Positions 8,734 to 16,890 of a stretch of DNA of 64,000 nucleotides are shown one piece after another. The translations under genes were made by a program, and so were the position numbers. Below the pieces are notes generated by a model, which searched no databases, was not told the origin of the DNA, and saw only the letters and a program-made list of their open reading frames with translations. This stretch comes from Sphingomonas oryzagri (GTDB lineage: Bacteria > Pseudomonadota > Alphaproteobacteria > Sphingomonadales > Sphingomonadaceae): assembly GCF_029906645.1 (NCBI RefSeq), contig NZ_JARYGZ010000004.1, positions 62,001 to 126,000 on the forward strand, in the 5' to 3' direction. Each line of letters opens with the position of its first letter. The first letter of the stretch is position 1.

Positions 8734-8794
8734 GATTCCGGTTACCGGCCGCCACCCGGCGGGCCGGCTGTTCCCCCGGTGGCTTTGCGTAGCG

Positions 8795-8815
8795 TCCCTC
8801 CCTCTCGGGGAGGGA
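8795..8815. terminator. Hairpin abutting the PDZ-protein stop codon
   Basis: TCCCTCCC and GGGGAGGGA form an imperfect stem around CTC, immediately downstream (minus strand) of the PDZ-protein gene. It is another member of the CCTCCC hairpin set and probably marks the transcript end. Confidence 0.45.
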
Positions 8816-9997
8816 TCAGCGTATCTTGACGTCGCCCGCGGCGATCATGTGCAGCACCTTCACGCCCGGCGCGCCGATCTTCGCGGCCATCTGCGGGGCG
8901 GTGAGCGCCTTGATCGCCACGCCATCCACCGCCTCGATGAAATCGCCGCTCTCGATGCCCTTGCTCGCGGCGATCGATCCGGGGCGGACCAGCAGCACCA
9001 TCGCGCCGGACGATGTCGCCACGAACTGGATGCCGAGCGAATCCACCCAGACGCCATGGCCGCCACCCGATTCGGGAACGGGCATGTCTTCGGCCGAAGC
9101 GGCGGGCGGCGGCGGAGAAGGCGCGGCGGCAGGGGGCGCGGGCGGCGGTGAGGGCGGCGGCGACGCGACCGGTGCCTGCCCCGGTGCGAAGGAGCCGTCG
9201 GGCAGGCGCACCCGCGTATCGGGAACGGGGGTGATCGCGGGATCGTCGTCGTCAGACAGTGGCGGTGCGGCGGCCGGTGGCGCGGCCGGCGGTTGCGGCG
9301 CGGAGGCTGCGACCGGAGGTGTGACGGGCGCCGGCTGCGGCGCGGGAACCTGTGTCGCCGGGGCCTCCGTGGAGGACGCAGAGGGGGCAGGCGTCGGAAC
9401 GGGCTCCGGTGCTTGCGTTGCAGGCGCCTCCACGACGGGCGTAGAGGGCGGCGGCGGAACGGATGCCGGAGGCTGCGCAGCAGGCGCCGCGCCGGCACCG
9501 CTGGCGGCCTGCGCATAAGCATCGAGGAAGTGCGCCATCGCATCGGCCGGCACGCTGATCGGGAAGCTGCGATCCTTGCCGCTGACCGTGATGCTGAGAC
9601 CGGCCGTACGCGCTTTCTCCGCGACATCGTGCGGCAGCACCACGGCGACGCGCTCGCTCGCCTTCATCCGCCAGCGCGCCGACGGGCCGCGATTGAGGAT
9701 CACGACGTCGAGCTTGCGCCCGGCCGCATCGGTGGCGCGATCGAGCAGCGGATATTGGGGAAGGTGAACCTCCACGATCAGCCGCACGTCCTGCGCCTGG
9801 CCGTTGGCGATCGTGCCGGACAGCCACCAGTCGGTGACGATCAGGCTGAACGCCGCGCCGTTGAGATGATGCACGCCGGTGAGCGTCGTGCCCTGCGCAT
9901 CAGTGGCGATCGTCGGCGCCGGATCGGGCGCGGCGGCATGGAGGGGGAGCGAGATCAGCGACGCCGAAGCCAGCGCAAGACCCGAAATCCGCTTCAT
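8816..9997 (-). CDS. Secreted proline-rich protein with C-terminal PDZ domain
   Basis: The 393-residue protein has a signal peptide (MKRISGLALASASLISLPLHAAA). An N-terminal globular part follows (about residues 22-175), then a long Pro/Ala-rich linker (about 180-310) and a PDZ domain (about 318-393) with SGAMVLLVRPGSIAASKGIESGDFIEAVDG. No protease catalytic triad is visible, so it looks like a periplasmic scaffold rather than a DegP-type enzyme. The frame opens at 10090, but the ATG at 9997 is preferred because it begins the signal peptide. Confidence 0.75.
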   Translation of the reverse strand: MKRISGLALASASLISLPLHAAAPDPAPTIATDAQGTTLTGVHHLNGAAFSLIVTDWWLSGTIANGQAQDVRLIVEVHLPQYPLLDRATDAAGRKLDVVILNRGPSARWRMKASERVAVVLPHDVAEKARTAGLSITVSGKDRSFPISVPADAMAHFLDAYAQAASGAGAAPAAQPPASVPPPPSTPVVEAPATQAPEPVPTPAPSASSTEAPATQVPAPQPAPVTPPVAASAPQPPAAPPAAAPPLSDDDDPAITPVPDTRVRLPDGSFAPGQAPVASPPPSPPPAPPAAAPSPPPPAASAEDMPVPESGGGHGVWVDSLGIQFVATSSGAMVLLVRPGSIAASKGIESGDFIEAVDGVAIKALTAPQMAAKIGAPGVKVLHMIAAGDVKIR

Positions 9998-10094
9998 CCT
10001 CAACCTCACGCCTGAACTCTCAGGGGAGGGATCATAACCATCGGGTGCGGGGAGCGGAAGGCTGCGGCGCGATCGAGCGCATCGGCTCATCCTG

Positions 10095-10117
10095 ATCCTC
10101 CACCCGGCGGGGAGGAT
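10095..10117. repeat. CCTCC-type hairpin upstream of the PDZ gene
   Basis: ATCCTCC and GGAGGAT pair around a nine-base GC-rich loop, between the lipoprotein gene end and the PDZ-protein start. It is one of the dispersed short hairpins with the same arm sequence. Confidence 0.45.
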
Positions 10118-10137
10118 GAGATGGTCCGCTATGGTGG

Positions 10138-10581
10138 TTAGCTGCCGTTGCCTGTTTCCAACGGCAGCGGCTCCGGCGGCAGATTTTCAACCCTTCCATC
10201 GGCATGGACGATAAATCGGCCGCCTCCGTATCCGGTTGCCCCCGTCGTTGCTGTTACCTCGTAGATCGTTCCCCGTCGCAAAGGTTTCGCCGCTACTTCC
10301 TCAGTCTCCGTCTGGTGCTCACCACGCAAACGATAGCCATATGGCAGCGGGAATTTATTCGCGCAGTCATCGTCATAGCTGACGCTTTCCAGCCAATTGG
10401 GATCACGTTCGCTTTCGGCTGACACTTCAATCCGCCGCAAACACGCTGGATGCTGGGAAGAGGTAGGATCAACTTCGATCACGATGTGCCCGTTCCGAAC
10501 TGCTGCGATCAGATTGTAGCTGTACGAGCAGCCTCCCAAGGAAGCACAGAGGAGGATCACTGCGGCTATCTTACGGACCAT
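10138..10581 (-). CDS. Predicted small lipoprotein with low GC content
   Basis: The 147-residue protein has a lipobox ending SLGGC (C18). The mature part contains two further cysteines (in HPACLRRI and DDDCANKF) and a closing GYGGGRFIVHADGRVENLP segment. The family is not recognised. Base composition is about 55% GC by manual counting across the gene, against roughly 65-68% in neighbours, and codon use is correspondingly less GC-biased. This suggests acquisition from elsewhere, though surface lipoproteins can also drift in composition. Confidence 0.65.
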   Translation of the reverse strand: MVRKIAAVILLCASLGGCSYSYNLIAAVRNGHIVIEVDPTSSQHPACLRRIEVSAESERDPNWLESVSYDDDCANKFPLPYGYRLRGEHQTETEEVAAKPLRRGTIYEVTATTGATGYGGGRFIVHADGRVENLPPEPLPLETGNGS

Positions 10582-10647
10582 TCATGCATCATCAACGCGC
10601 ATTGAGATGTCCGCAAGTGGGGCGATAGCCGCCACCACCTACCCCCC

Positions 10648-10666
10648 CCTCCCCCGCTAGGGGAGG
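10648..10666. repeat. CCTCCCC hairpin downstream of nrdB
   Basis: CCTCCCC and GGGGAGG form a perfect 7-bp stem around CGCTA. It lies about 70 bases beyond the nrdB stop in a 155-bp gap that otherwise holds only GC-rich sequence without a gene. Confidence 0.45.
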
Positions 10667-10736
10667 TGCGCCGAAGACGACGCAGGGGCGACGGCGGCCC
10701 TTTACCGGCGGGCGACGGGAATCGGCAGCAGCGCCC

Positions 10737-11792
10737 TTACTCCGCCGCCACCCCGGCCCGCGAGAACATATCCCCCTCTTCGCCCGCATCCTCGTTCGCC
10801 ACCGGCGCGACCTTGGCGGCCTTGCGGCGATCGAAGCTGTCCCACACCTCGTTCCAGTTGCCGCGCGTCGCCGCCTTCGAATATTCGGTCGCGCGGGTCT
10901 CGAAGAAGTTGGCGTGCTCCACGCCGTTGAGCAGCGGCGCCAGCCACGGCAGCGGGTGCTCCTCGATCATGTAGATCGGCTTGAGGCCGAGCTGGCCCAG
11001 CCGCCAGTCGGCGACGAAGCGGATATATTTCTTGATGTCCTTGGGCGTCATGCCGTTCACCGGCCCCATCTCAAACACCAGGTCGATGAAGGCGTCCTCG
11101 ATGCGGACGGTCTTCTGGCACATATCCATGATGTCGTCGCGCACCGCGGGGGTCATGCAGTCCCGCTCCTTCACGAAGGCGTGGAACAGCTTGATGATGC
11201 CCTCGCAGTGCAGGCTCTCGTCGCGCACCGACCAGGTGACGATCTGGCCCATACCCTTCATCTTGTTGAAGCGCGGGAAGTTCATCAGCATCGCGAAGCT
11301 GGCGAACAGCTGCAACCCTTCCGTGAAGCCGCCGAACATGGCGAGCGTGCGGGCGATATCCTCGTCGCTGTCGACGCCGAAGGTGCTGAGGTAATCGTGC
11401 TTGTCCTTCATCTCCTTATACTGGAGGAAGGCCGAATATTCGCTTTCCGGCATCCCGATCGTGTCGAGCAGGTGCGAGTAGGCGGCGATGTGCACCGTCT
11501 CCATGTTGGAGAAGGCGGTGAGCATCATCTTGATCTCGGTGGGCTTGAACACGCGCCCGTATTTCTCGTGGTAGCAATCCTGCACCTCGACGTCCGCCTG
11601 CGTGAAGAAGCGGAAGATCTGGGTGAGCAGGTTGCGCTCGTGATCGGAGAGCTTCTGCGCCCAGTCGCGGCAATCCTCGCCCAGCGGCACCTCTTCGGGC
11701 AGCCAGTGGAGCTGCTGCTGGCGCTTCCAGAAATCATAGGCCCAGGGATATTCGAAGGGCTTGTAGGTCTTGGAGGCTTGGAGGAGGGGCAT
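10737..11792 (-). CDS. nrdB: Class Ia ribonucleotide reductase, beta (radical) subunit
   Basis: NrdB carries the diiron-tyrosyl radical that starts ribonucleotide reduction by NrdA. In this 351-residue protein D67, E98 and H101 align by spacing with E. coli D84, E115 and H118. Y105 sits where the radical tyrosine Y122 is (METVHIAAYSHL). The second set of ligands is in SVRDESLHCEG. There is no N-terminal ATP-cone. The gene lies 15 bases downstream of a small membrane-protein gene and about 2.8 kb from nrdA, with an M28 peptidase gene between them. Confidence 0.95.
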   Translation of the reverse strand: MPLLQASKTYKPFEYPWAYDFWKRQQQLHWLPEEVPLGEDCRDWAQKLSDHERNLLTQIFRFFTQADVEVQDCYHEKYGRVFKPTEIKMMLTAFSNMETVHIAAYSHLLDTIGMPESEYSAFLQYKEMKDKHDYLSTFGVDSDEDIARTLAMFGGFTEGLQLFASFAMLMNFPRFNKMKGMGQIVTWSVRDESLHCEGIIKLFHAFVKERDCMTPAVRDDIMDMCQKTVRIEDAFIDLVFEMGPVNGMTPKDIKKYIRFVADWRLGQLGLKPIYMIEEHPLPWLAPLLNGVEHANFFETRATEYSKAATRGNWNEVWDSFDRRKAAKVAPVANEDAGEEGDMFSRAGVAAE

Positions 11793-11807
11793 GGGCGATT
11801 ACTCCGA

Positions 11808-12062
11808 TTAAGCTGCAAAGGTGGCCATCAGGCCGCCAAAAATGAGAAGACTTCCGAAAGCCGATCCGGCGCACACGTGAAACAGGGCGAGCCATCGGTC
11901 CCATTTGGTGCGGGCAGACGGCTCTTCGCCGATGACTTTGGCGACGATCAATTCAGCGGCGGGCACCCCATCGCGCCATGCACGGTGACGGAGCGCGCGG
12001 ACGCTCAGGGCGAGCCAAGCGGCGCCGATTGCGGCAAGTATCAATCCGCGAGGATCAGCCAT
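11808..12062 (-). CDS. Small membrane protein upstream of nrdB
   Basis: This 84-residue protein has two hydrophobic segments (about residues 6-22 and 58-80) joined by a polar, basic loop. The ATG at 12062 is chosen because the protein then begins directly with the first helix (MADPRGLILAAIGAAWLAL); the longer frame to 12131 adds a basic, unlikely leader. It ends 15 bases before nrdB, so the two are probably co-transcribed. A TATATA box at 12131-12136 (minus strand) could be the -10 element. Function unknown. Confidence 0.6.
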   Translation of the reverse strand: MADPRGLILAAIGAAWLALSVRALRHRAWRDGVPAAELIVAKVIGEEPSARTKWDRWLALFHVCAGSAFGSLLIFGGLMATFAA

Positions 12063-12173
12063 GCGACAGTCTCCGACAAGAGGTCGGGACGAACGGGTGG
12101 TGGAGACAAGAGTCGGCCGCCATCCCGGCATATATAGGCGCTTTCACGTCCTTTTGGGAGGCGGCGCGCGCTG

Positions 12174-14405
12174 TCACGGCTTCGCGCCCTTCACGGCCGC
12201 GTCGAGCCGGCCGGCATAGGCGTCGAGCACCGCCGCCGTCTTCGCGACATAGGCCACCGCGTCGGCGAAGCGGCGCTGCTCGATCGCCTCGCGGATGCCC
12301 GGCAGCGTCTTGGCGCCGTAGCCGGTGAGCGTGCCCGGCGCGTAGATCAGGTTGCGATACCAGGGGCGGCCGGGAAGGCCGTCCGGCGACAGCATCAGCT
12401 GGTCGATCCCGCGCAGTTGCGCGTCGAGCGCCGCGCGGGTGGCGGGCGGCAGCGTGTCGGCCTTGGCGAGCACGCCGTCGGCGGCGCCGGCCGCGCGGGC
12501 GAGATGGTCGGACGCCTTCTCCAGCGCGGCGAAATCGATCAGCGGGGTGGCCTGCTTGGGCGCCGGCGCGGTGGTCGGGTCGAGCACGTTGGAGGCGAGC
12601 TTGAAGTCGCCCTCAGCGGTCAGCTCCTCGCGCGCCTTGTCCTTCTCGCGCTGGGTGTCGGCGAGCTTCTTCACCTCGGTCACGTAGCGCGCGACCGTCG
12701 CCGCGAGATCGGAATAGCGCGCCGGGCCGACATCCGCGTCGGCCGCGCGCAGCACCATGCGGCCGACCAGCTTCGACAGCGCCGCGCCATAGACGAGGCC
12801 CGGATCATCGAACTTCGTGACATGCGTGTAGCTGTCATAGACCGAGTGGTAGGAGCCGCCTGACGCATCCTCGCCCCCGAAGCCGAGATTGATCGACGGG
12901 ATGCCGAGATGCTGGAGGAAGGCCGAATAATCGGAGCCGGAGCCGAGCGGGCCGACCAGCAGGTCGCCGCCCGCTTTCGCCGCCTTCACCGCGTCCGCCT
13001 CGCCGTCGCCGTCATAATCGGACGCAAGGATGTCGGCGCGCTGGCGCTCCTGCACGGTGGAGCCGGTCTCCGGATCGGTCACGTCGCGCGCGGCCTGGTT
13101 GACGAAATGCTGGAGGTCGTGGCTCGCCTCCGCTTCCAGCACGCCGCGCACGCTGTTGTCGGTGTTGATGTAGACGACCGCCTTCTTCTGCAGCTCGTCG
13201 GCGTGGGTCTCGGCCCATTCGGTCGAGCCGAGCAGGCCCGGTTCCTCGCCGTCCCAGCTGGCGTAGACGATGGTGCGATCGGGGCGCCAGCCGCTCTTGT
13301 AGAGGCTGCCCAGCGCCTTCGCTTCGGACAGCATCGCGCCGTGGCCGGTCAGCGGATCGGCGGCGCCGAACACCCAGCCGTCGCGATGGTTGGCGCGGAT
13401 CACCCATTCGTCGGGCCGCTTCGCGCCCTTCAGCGTCGCGATCACGTCGTACAGCGGCTTCAGTGACCAGTCGGACTTCACCGCCAGATGCACGGTGACC
13501 GCCGGCGTGCCGCCCCAGTGATAGGCCTGCCCCAGCCCACCGCGCTGCTTGCCGGTGACCACCGGACCCTGCAGGCCGGCGATGATCTTCGACGCGTCGC
13601 TCCACGAGATGGGCAGCGTGGGGATCTTGAGGAGGGTGACCGCCTGTTCGCGGGTAAGGCGCTTCGCCCCCTCGGTCGCGCCGACGCCGGGCGTCAGCGG
13701 GTCGCCCGGATAGGTGGTCATGTCCTGCACGGAGCCGCGCTGGACGCCGTGATCGGGGCGGCCGCCGCCATCCGGATAGCTGTCCCAGTGCGCGTAGCCG
13801 TCGTTTGCCGGATCGGAATAGATCAGGCAGCCGACCGCGCCATGTTCCTGCGCCAGCTTGGGCTTGAGGCCGCGCCAGCCGGCGCCGTAGCGGGCCAGCA
13901 CGATCTTGCCCTTCACGTCGATGCCGCGCCGCGCCAGCGCCTCGTAATCGTCGGGCATGCCGTAATTGACGTAGACGACGGGCGCGGTGACGTCGCCGTC
14001 GCCCTGATAGGCGACGTAGGGAGGCAGCGCGTCCTTCGTCTCGGCCGAGGTGGGATCGCCGGCGACCGGCGGCTCCTGCCCGCCGAGCGTGACCTTCTGT
14101 GGCGTGATCAGCTCGAGCGTGGTCGAGATCGGCGTGGGGTAGAGGACGTGGAAGACCTCGACATGCGCGTCCCAGCCCCAGCTCCTGAACAAGGCGAGGG
14201 TGGCGTCGGCATTCTGCTTGTCGTGGGGGCTGCCGACATGGTTGGGGGCGGAGGAGAAATCCTTGAGCCAGGCGAGCTGGTCCGCGCTCGACACCGAGGC
14301 GTCGAGCTTGGCTTCGGCGGCTTGCGTGCCGATCGGCGCCGCTGCGACTTGGCCGAACGCCAGCGACGCGAGGGCCGCGCCGGCGAGGATCTTTCCGAAG
14401 GTCAT
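12174..14405 (-). CDS. Secreted M28 family metallopeptidase (glutamate carboxypeptidase II-like)
   Basis: The 743-residue protein has a signal peptide (MTFGKILAGAALASLAFGQVAAA). The order is that of the GCPII/transferrin-receptor family: a PA domain (about residues 110-260, with VVYVNYGMPDDYEALA), an M28 zinc peptidase domain (about 310-560) and a C-terminal dimerisation domain (about 600-740). Visible catalytic features are ANHRDGWVFGAADPLTGHG, the acidic pair in SWDGEEPGLLGSTEW and YHSVYDSYTH near the last zinc ligand. It should cleave C-terminal acidic or dipeptide substrates in the periplasm; the exact substrate is not known. Confidence 0.88.
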   Translation of the reverse strand: MTFGKILAGAALASLAFGQVAAAPIGTQAAEAKLDASVSSADQLAWLKDFSSAPNHVGSPHDKQNADATLALFRSWGWDAHVEVFHVLYPTPISTTLELITPQKVTLGGQEPPVAGDPTSAETKDALPPYVAYQGDGDVTAPVVYVNYGMPDDYEALARRGIDVKGKIVLARYGAGWRGLKPKLAQEHGAVGCLIYSDPANDGYAHWDSYPDGGGRPDHGVQRGSVQDMTTYPGDPLTPGVGATEGAKRLTREQAVTLLKIPTLPISWSDASKIIAGLQGPVVTGKQRGGLGQAYHWGGTPAVTVHLAVKSDWSLKPLYDVIATLKGAKRPDEWVIRANHRDGWVFGAADPLTGHGAMLSEAKALGSLYKSGWRPDRTIVYASWDGEEPGLLGSTEWAETHADELQKKAVVYINTDNSVRGVLEAEASHDLQHFVNQAARDVTDPETGSTVQERQRADILASDYDGDGEADAVKAAKAGGDLLVGPLGSGSDYSAFLQHLGIPSINLGFGGEDASGGSYHSVYDSYTHVTKFDDPGLVYGAALSKLVGRMVLRAADADVGPARYSDLAATVARYVTEVKKLADTQREKDKAREELTAEGDFKLASNVLDPTTAPAPKQATPLIDFAALEKASDHLARAAGAADGVLAKADTLPPATRAALDAQLRGIDQLMLSPDGLPGRPWYRNLIYAPGTLTGYGAKTLPGIREAIEQRRFADAVAYVAKTAAVLDAYAGRLDAAVKGAKP

Positions 14406-14572
14406 GCCCCTGTTTCTCCCTTATCCGGCCGTCCCCCGGCGGCCGGTAACAACGCAAAGCAAAGCGACGACGAAGCCAAGCAACCCGTTCGTACCGAACC
14501 TGTCCCGACGCATGCCAAGCCACCACTCGCCGTCCGCCCCTCGACCAGCTCGGGACGGACGGTGTCAGGCCG

Positions 14573-16480
14573 TCACTGGCAGGCGAGGCATTCGTCGTAA
14601 TCGGTTTCCGACGCGTCGACCTGCTTCAGGTCGATCGTGTTGTCGGCCTCGACGCCGCCCGCGAAGCCGGCGCGCTGCACCGACTTGGAGCGCAGGTAGT
14701 AGAGCGACTTGATGCCCATCTCCCACGCGCGGAAGTGGAGCATCAGCAGATCCCACTTCTCGACGTCGGCCGGGATGAACAGGTTCAGCGACTGCGCCTG
14801 ATCGATATAGGGCGCGCGATCAGCGGCGAGCTCGATCAGCCAGCGCTGATCGATCTCGAAGCTGGTCTTGTAGGCGTCCTTCTCGTCCTGGCTCAGGAAG
14901 TCGAGATGCTGGACCGAGCCGCCCTTCTCGAGGATCGTATTCCACACCGCGTCGCTGTCCTTGCTCTTCGCGGCGAGCAGCTTCTGCAGGTACGGGTTCT
15001 TGATCGAGAAGCTGCCGGACAGCGTCTTGTGCGTGTAGATGTTGGCCGGGATCGGCTCGATGCAGGCCGAGGTGCCGCCGCAGATGATCGAGATCGACGC
15101 GGTCGGCGCGATCGCCATCTTGCAGGAGAAACGCTCCATCACGCCCTGATCGGCGGCGTCGGGGCAAGGGCCCCGCTCGTGGGCGAGCAGCATCGAGGCC
15201 TCGTCCGCCTTGGCGCGGATGTGGCGGAACATCTTCATGTTCCAGCTCTTCGCCATCGCGCTCTCGAAGCCGAGGCCGCGCGCCTGCAGGAAGCTGTGAT
15301 AGCCCATCACGCCGAGGCCGACCGAACGTTCGCGGCTGGCGCTGTAGACGGCGCGCGCCATGCTCGGCTCGGCACGGTCGATGAAATCCTGCAGCACATT
15401 GTCGAGGAAGCGCATCACGTCCTCGATGAAGCGCGCGTCGCCGTTCCACTGGTCCCACGTCTCGAGGTTGAGCGAGGACAGGCAGCAGACGGCGGTGCGG
15501 TCCTTGCCGAACTGGTCACGGCCGGTCGGCAGGGTGATTTCCGAGCAGAGGTTCGAGGTCGAGACCTTGAGGCCCACGTCGCGCTGGAACTTCGGCATGG
15601 TGCGGTTCACCGTGTCGGCGAACACGATGTACGGCTCGCCGGTGGCGAGGCGGACCTCGACCAGCTTCTGGAACAGCGCGCGGGCGTTCACTTCACCGCG
15701 ACGCGAACCGTCCTTGGGCGACTTCAGCTCGAACTCGGTGCCGTTGCGCACGGCCTCCATGAACTCGTCGGTGATCAGCACGCCGTGGTGAAGGTTGAGC
15801 GCCTTGCGGTTGAAGTCGCCCGACGTCTTGCGGATCTCGAGGAACTCCTCGATCTCGGGGTGCGAGATGTCGAGGTAGCAGGCGGCCGAACCACGGCGCA
15901 GCGAACCCTGGCTGATGGCGAGCGTGAGCGAGTCCATCACGCGCACGAAGGGGATGATGCCGCTGGTCTTGCCGTTGAGCCCGACCGGCTCGCCGATGCC
16001 GCGGACATTGCCCCAATAGGTGCCGATGCCGCCGCCGCGCGAGGCGAGCCAGACATTCTCGTTCCAGGTGTCGACGATGCCCTCCAGGCTGTCCGGAACG
16101 CTGTTCAGGAAGCAGGAGATGGGCAGGCCGCGCCCGGTGCCGCCGTTGGACAATACGGGCGTCGCCGGCATGAACCACAGGCGCGAGATGTAATCGTAGA
16201 GCCGCTGGGCGTGCTCGGCATCGTCGGCGTAAGCGGACGCGACACGTACGAACAGATCCTGATAGCTCTCGCCGGGCAGCAGGTAGCGGTCGTTCAGCGT
16301 CTCCTTGCCGAAATCGGTGAGGAGCGCGTCGCGGCTGTGATCGACCTCGAGCGGATAGGGCTTACGCCGCACGCCCTGCGTGCCGGTTTCGGCTTCCGCC
16401 TCCGGGGCCGAAACGTGGGAGGCCTGGGCGTCCAGAATGGTGGCGTCGGTCATGCTCGTCTCGCTACCCGAAAGGTCCAT
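14573..16480 (-). CDS. nrdA: Class Ia ribonucleotide reductase, alpha (catalytic) subunit
   Basis: NrdA reduces ribonucleoside diphosphates to deoxy forms using the radical from NrdB. The 635-residue sequence has the active-site cysteines in LPISCFLNSV and STSNLCSEIT. It also has the motif NLHHGVLITDEFM and a C-terminal redox pair in DECLACQ that is re-reduced by thioredoxin or glutaredoxin. It is about 125 residues shorter than E. coli NrdA because the N-terminal ATP-cone is missing. Two starts are possible, ATG at 16480 or at 16453. The 410-bp region upstream carries NrdR-box-like sites and many GANTC motifs. Confidence 0.95.
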   Translation of the reverse strand: MDLSGSETSMTDATILDAQASHVSAPEAEAETGTQGVRRKPYPLEVDHSRDALLTDFGKETLNDRYLLPGESYQDLFVRVASAYADDAEHAQRLYDYISRLWFMPATPVLSNGGTGRGLPISCFLNSVPDSLEGIVDTWNENVWLASRGGGIGTYWGNVRGIGEPVGLNGKTSGIIPFVRVMDSLTLAISQGSLRRGSAACYLDISHPEIEEFLEIRKTSGDFNRKALNLHHGVLITDEFMEAVRNGTEFELKSPKDGSRRGEVNARALFQKLVEVRLATGEPYIVFADTVNRTMPKFQRDVGLKVSTSNLCSEITLPTGRDQFGKDRTAVCCLSSLNLETWDQWNGDARFIEDVMRFLDNVLQDFIDRAEPSMARAVYSASRERSVGLGVMGYHSFLQARGLGFESAMAKSWNMKMFRHIRAKADEASMLLAHERGPCPDAADQGVMERFSCKMAIAPTASISIICGGTSACIEPIPANIYTHKTLSGSFSIKNPYLQKLLAAKSKDSDAVWNTILEKGGSVQHLDFLSQDEKDAYKTSFEIDQRWLIELAADRAPYIDQAQSLNLFIPADVEKWDLLMLHFRAWEMGIKSLYYLRSKSVQRAGFAGGVEADNTIDLKQVDASETDYDECLACQ

Positions 16481-16632
16481 TGTTCGTCCGTCCCCGTTCT
16501 CATTCCGTTCGACTCGGGGCTGAGGCCCAAAGTCTAGCAGGCGGGGGCGTAAAGACGAGTCTGTTCCCCGTTCGTCCCATCATGGAAAATGGGCCGTCCG
16601 TTCCGGGATTCAAGGTCCTGAACCCGGTGAGT

Positions 16633-16680
16633 TGTCTCGATCTTGTGTCGGCCCCCTGGCCTCAACACTAGGGATAGTGC
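16633..16680. promoter_or_regulatory. Pair of NrdR-box-like sites in front of nrdA
   Basis: Box one, ACACTAGGGATAGTGC (16665-16680), matches about 12 of 16 positions of the NrdR consensus. Box two, TGTCTCGATCTTGTGT (16633-16648), matches about 10 of 16, mainly in its right half. Their starts are 32 bp apart, three helical turns, the spacing usual for NrdR pairs. NrdR represses ribonucleotide reductase operons when dATP is abundant. No nrdR gene is in the window. Confidence 0.55.
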
Positions 16681-16805
16681 CGAAGCCCGAGTCCGGCCGC
16701 AAGAGTCGAAATTTGGTGGAAGAGCATGTTTGCCGGGTTGACGCAGAGTCGGAGCCTGAAAAATGGCGGATATCGGACTCTCACGAATCTGTGGAAAAAT
16801 CGCCG

Positions 16806-16837
16806 TTAACCATTGCTGGCGACGAAGCGTTTACCAT
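16806..16837 (+). promoter_or_regulatory. Two CtrA-like half-sites
   Basis: TTAACCAT (16806-16813) and TTTACCAT (16830-16837) match the core motif bound by the cell-cycle regulator CtrA in alphaproteobacteria. They are in the same orientation, 24 bp apart, 325-355 bp upstream of the nrdA start. The second also overlaps a 9-bp GC-rich hairpin (16837-16863) at the end of the SDR gene. Assignment is by motif only. Confidence 0.3.
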
Positions 16838-16890
16838 GTGCGCCGAACCGAATCCGGCGCACAGGCAGGAGTCACACAAGGTCTAATCGC

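Larger units (their letters stand above)
16511..16873. promoter_or_regulatory. Cluster of ten GANTC (CcrM-type) sites upstream of nrdA
   Basis: In the 410 bp between nrdA and the next gene, GANTC occurs at 16511, 16557, 16607, 16689, 16703, 16746, 16776, 16785, 16850 and 16869. At the local base composition about one to two would be expected. GANTC is the recognition sequence of the alphaproteobacterial cell-cycle methyltransferase CcrM, and GcrA acts at methylated sites. The sites are seen directly; a regulatory role is inferred. Confidence 0.6.

Noticed and set aside
8653-8794. 6S RNA or riboswitch in the 8.5-8.8 kb gap
   Set aside because: There is no long imperfect duplex with central bubble as in 6S RNA and no riboswitch core I can recognise; only the two-hairpin sRNA reading is kept, at low confidence.
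8495-9151. Plus-strand 218-codon ORF across the sRNA candidate and the PDZ gene
   Set aside because: Its second half is antisense to the proline-rich coding region, and its first half lacks a convincing start. It is a shadow ORF of high-GC DNA.
9060-9500. Tandem repeat or CRISPR-like periodicity
   Set aside because: The periodic GC pattern is the codon pattern of the Pro/Ala-rich linker in the PDZ protein; there are no conserved repeats with unique spacers.
16632-16886. Plus-strand 84-codon ORF in the nrdA upstream region
   Set aside because: It has no ribosome site, a composition unlike a protein, and overlaps the NrdR-like boxes and GANTC sites; the regulatory reading explains the region better.
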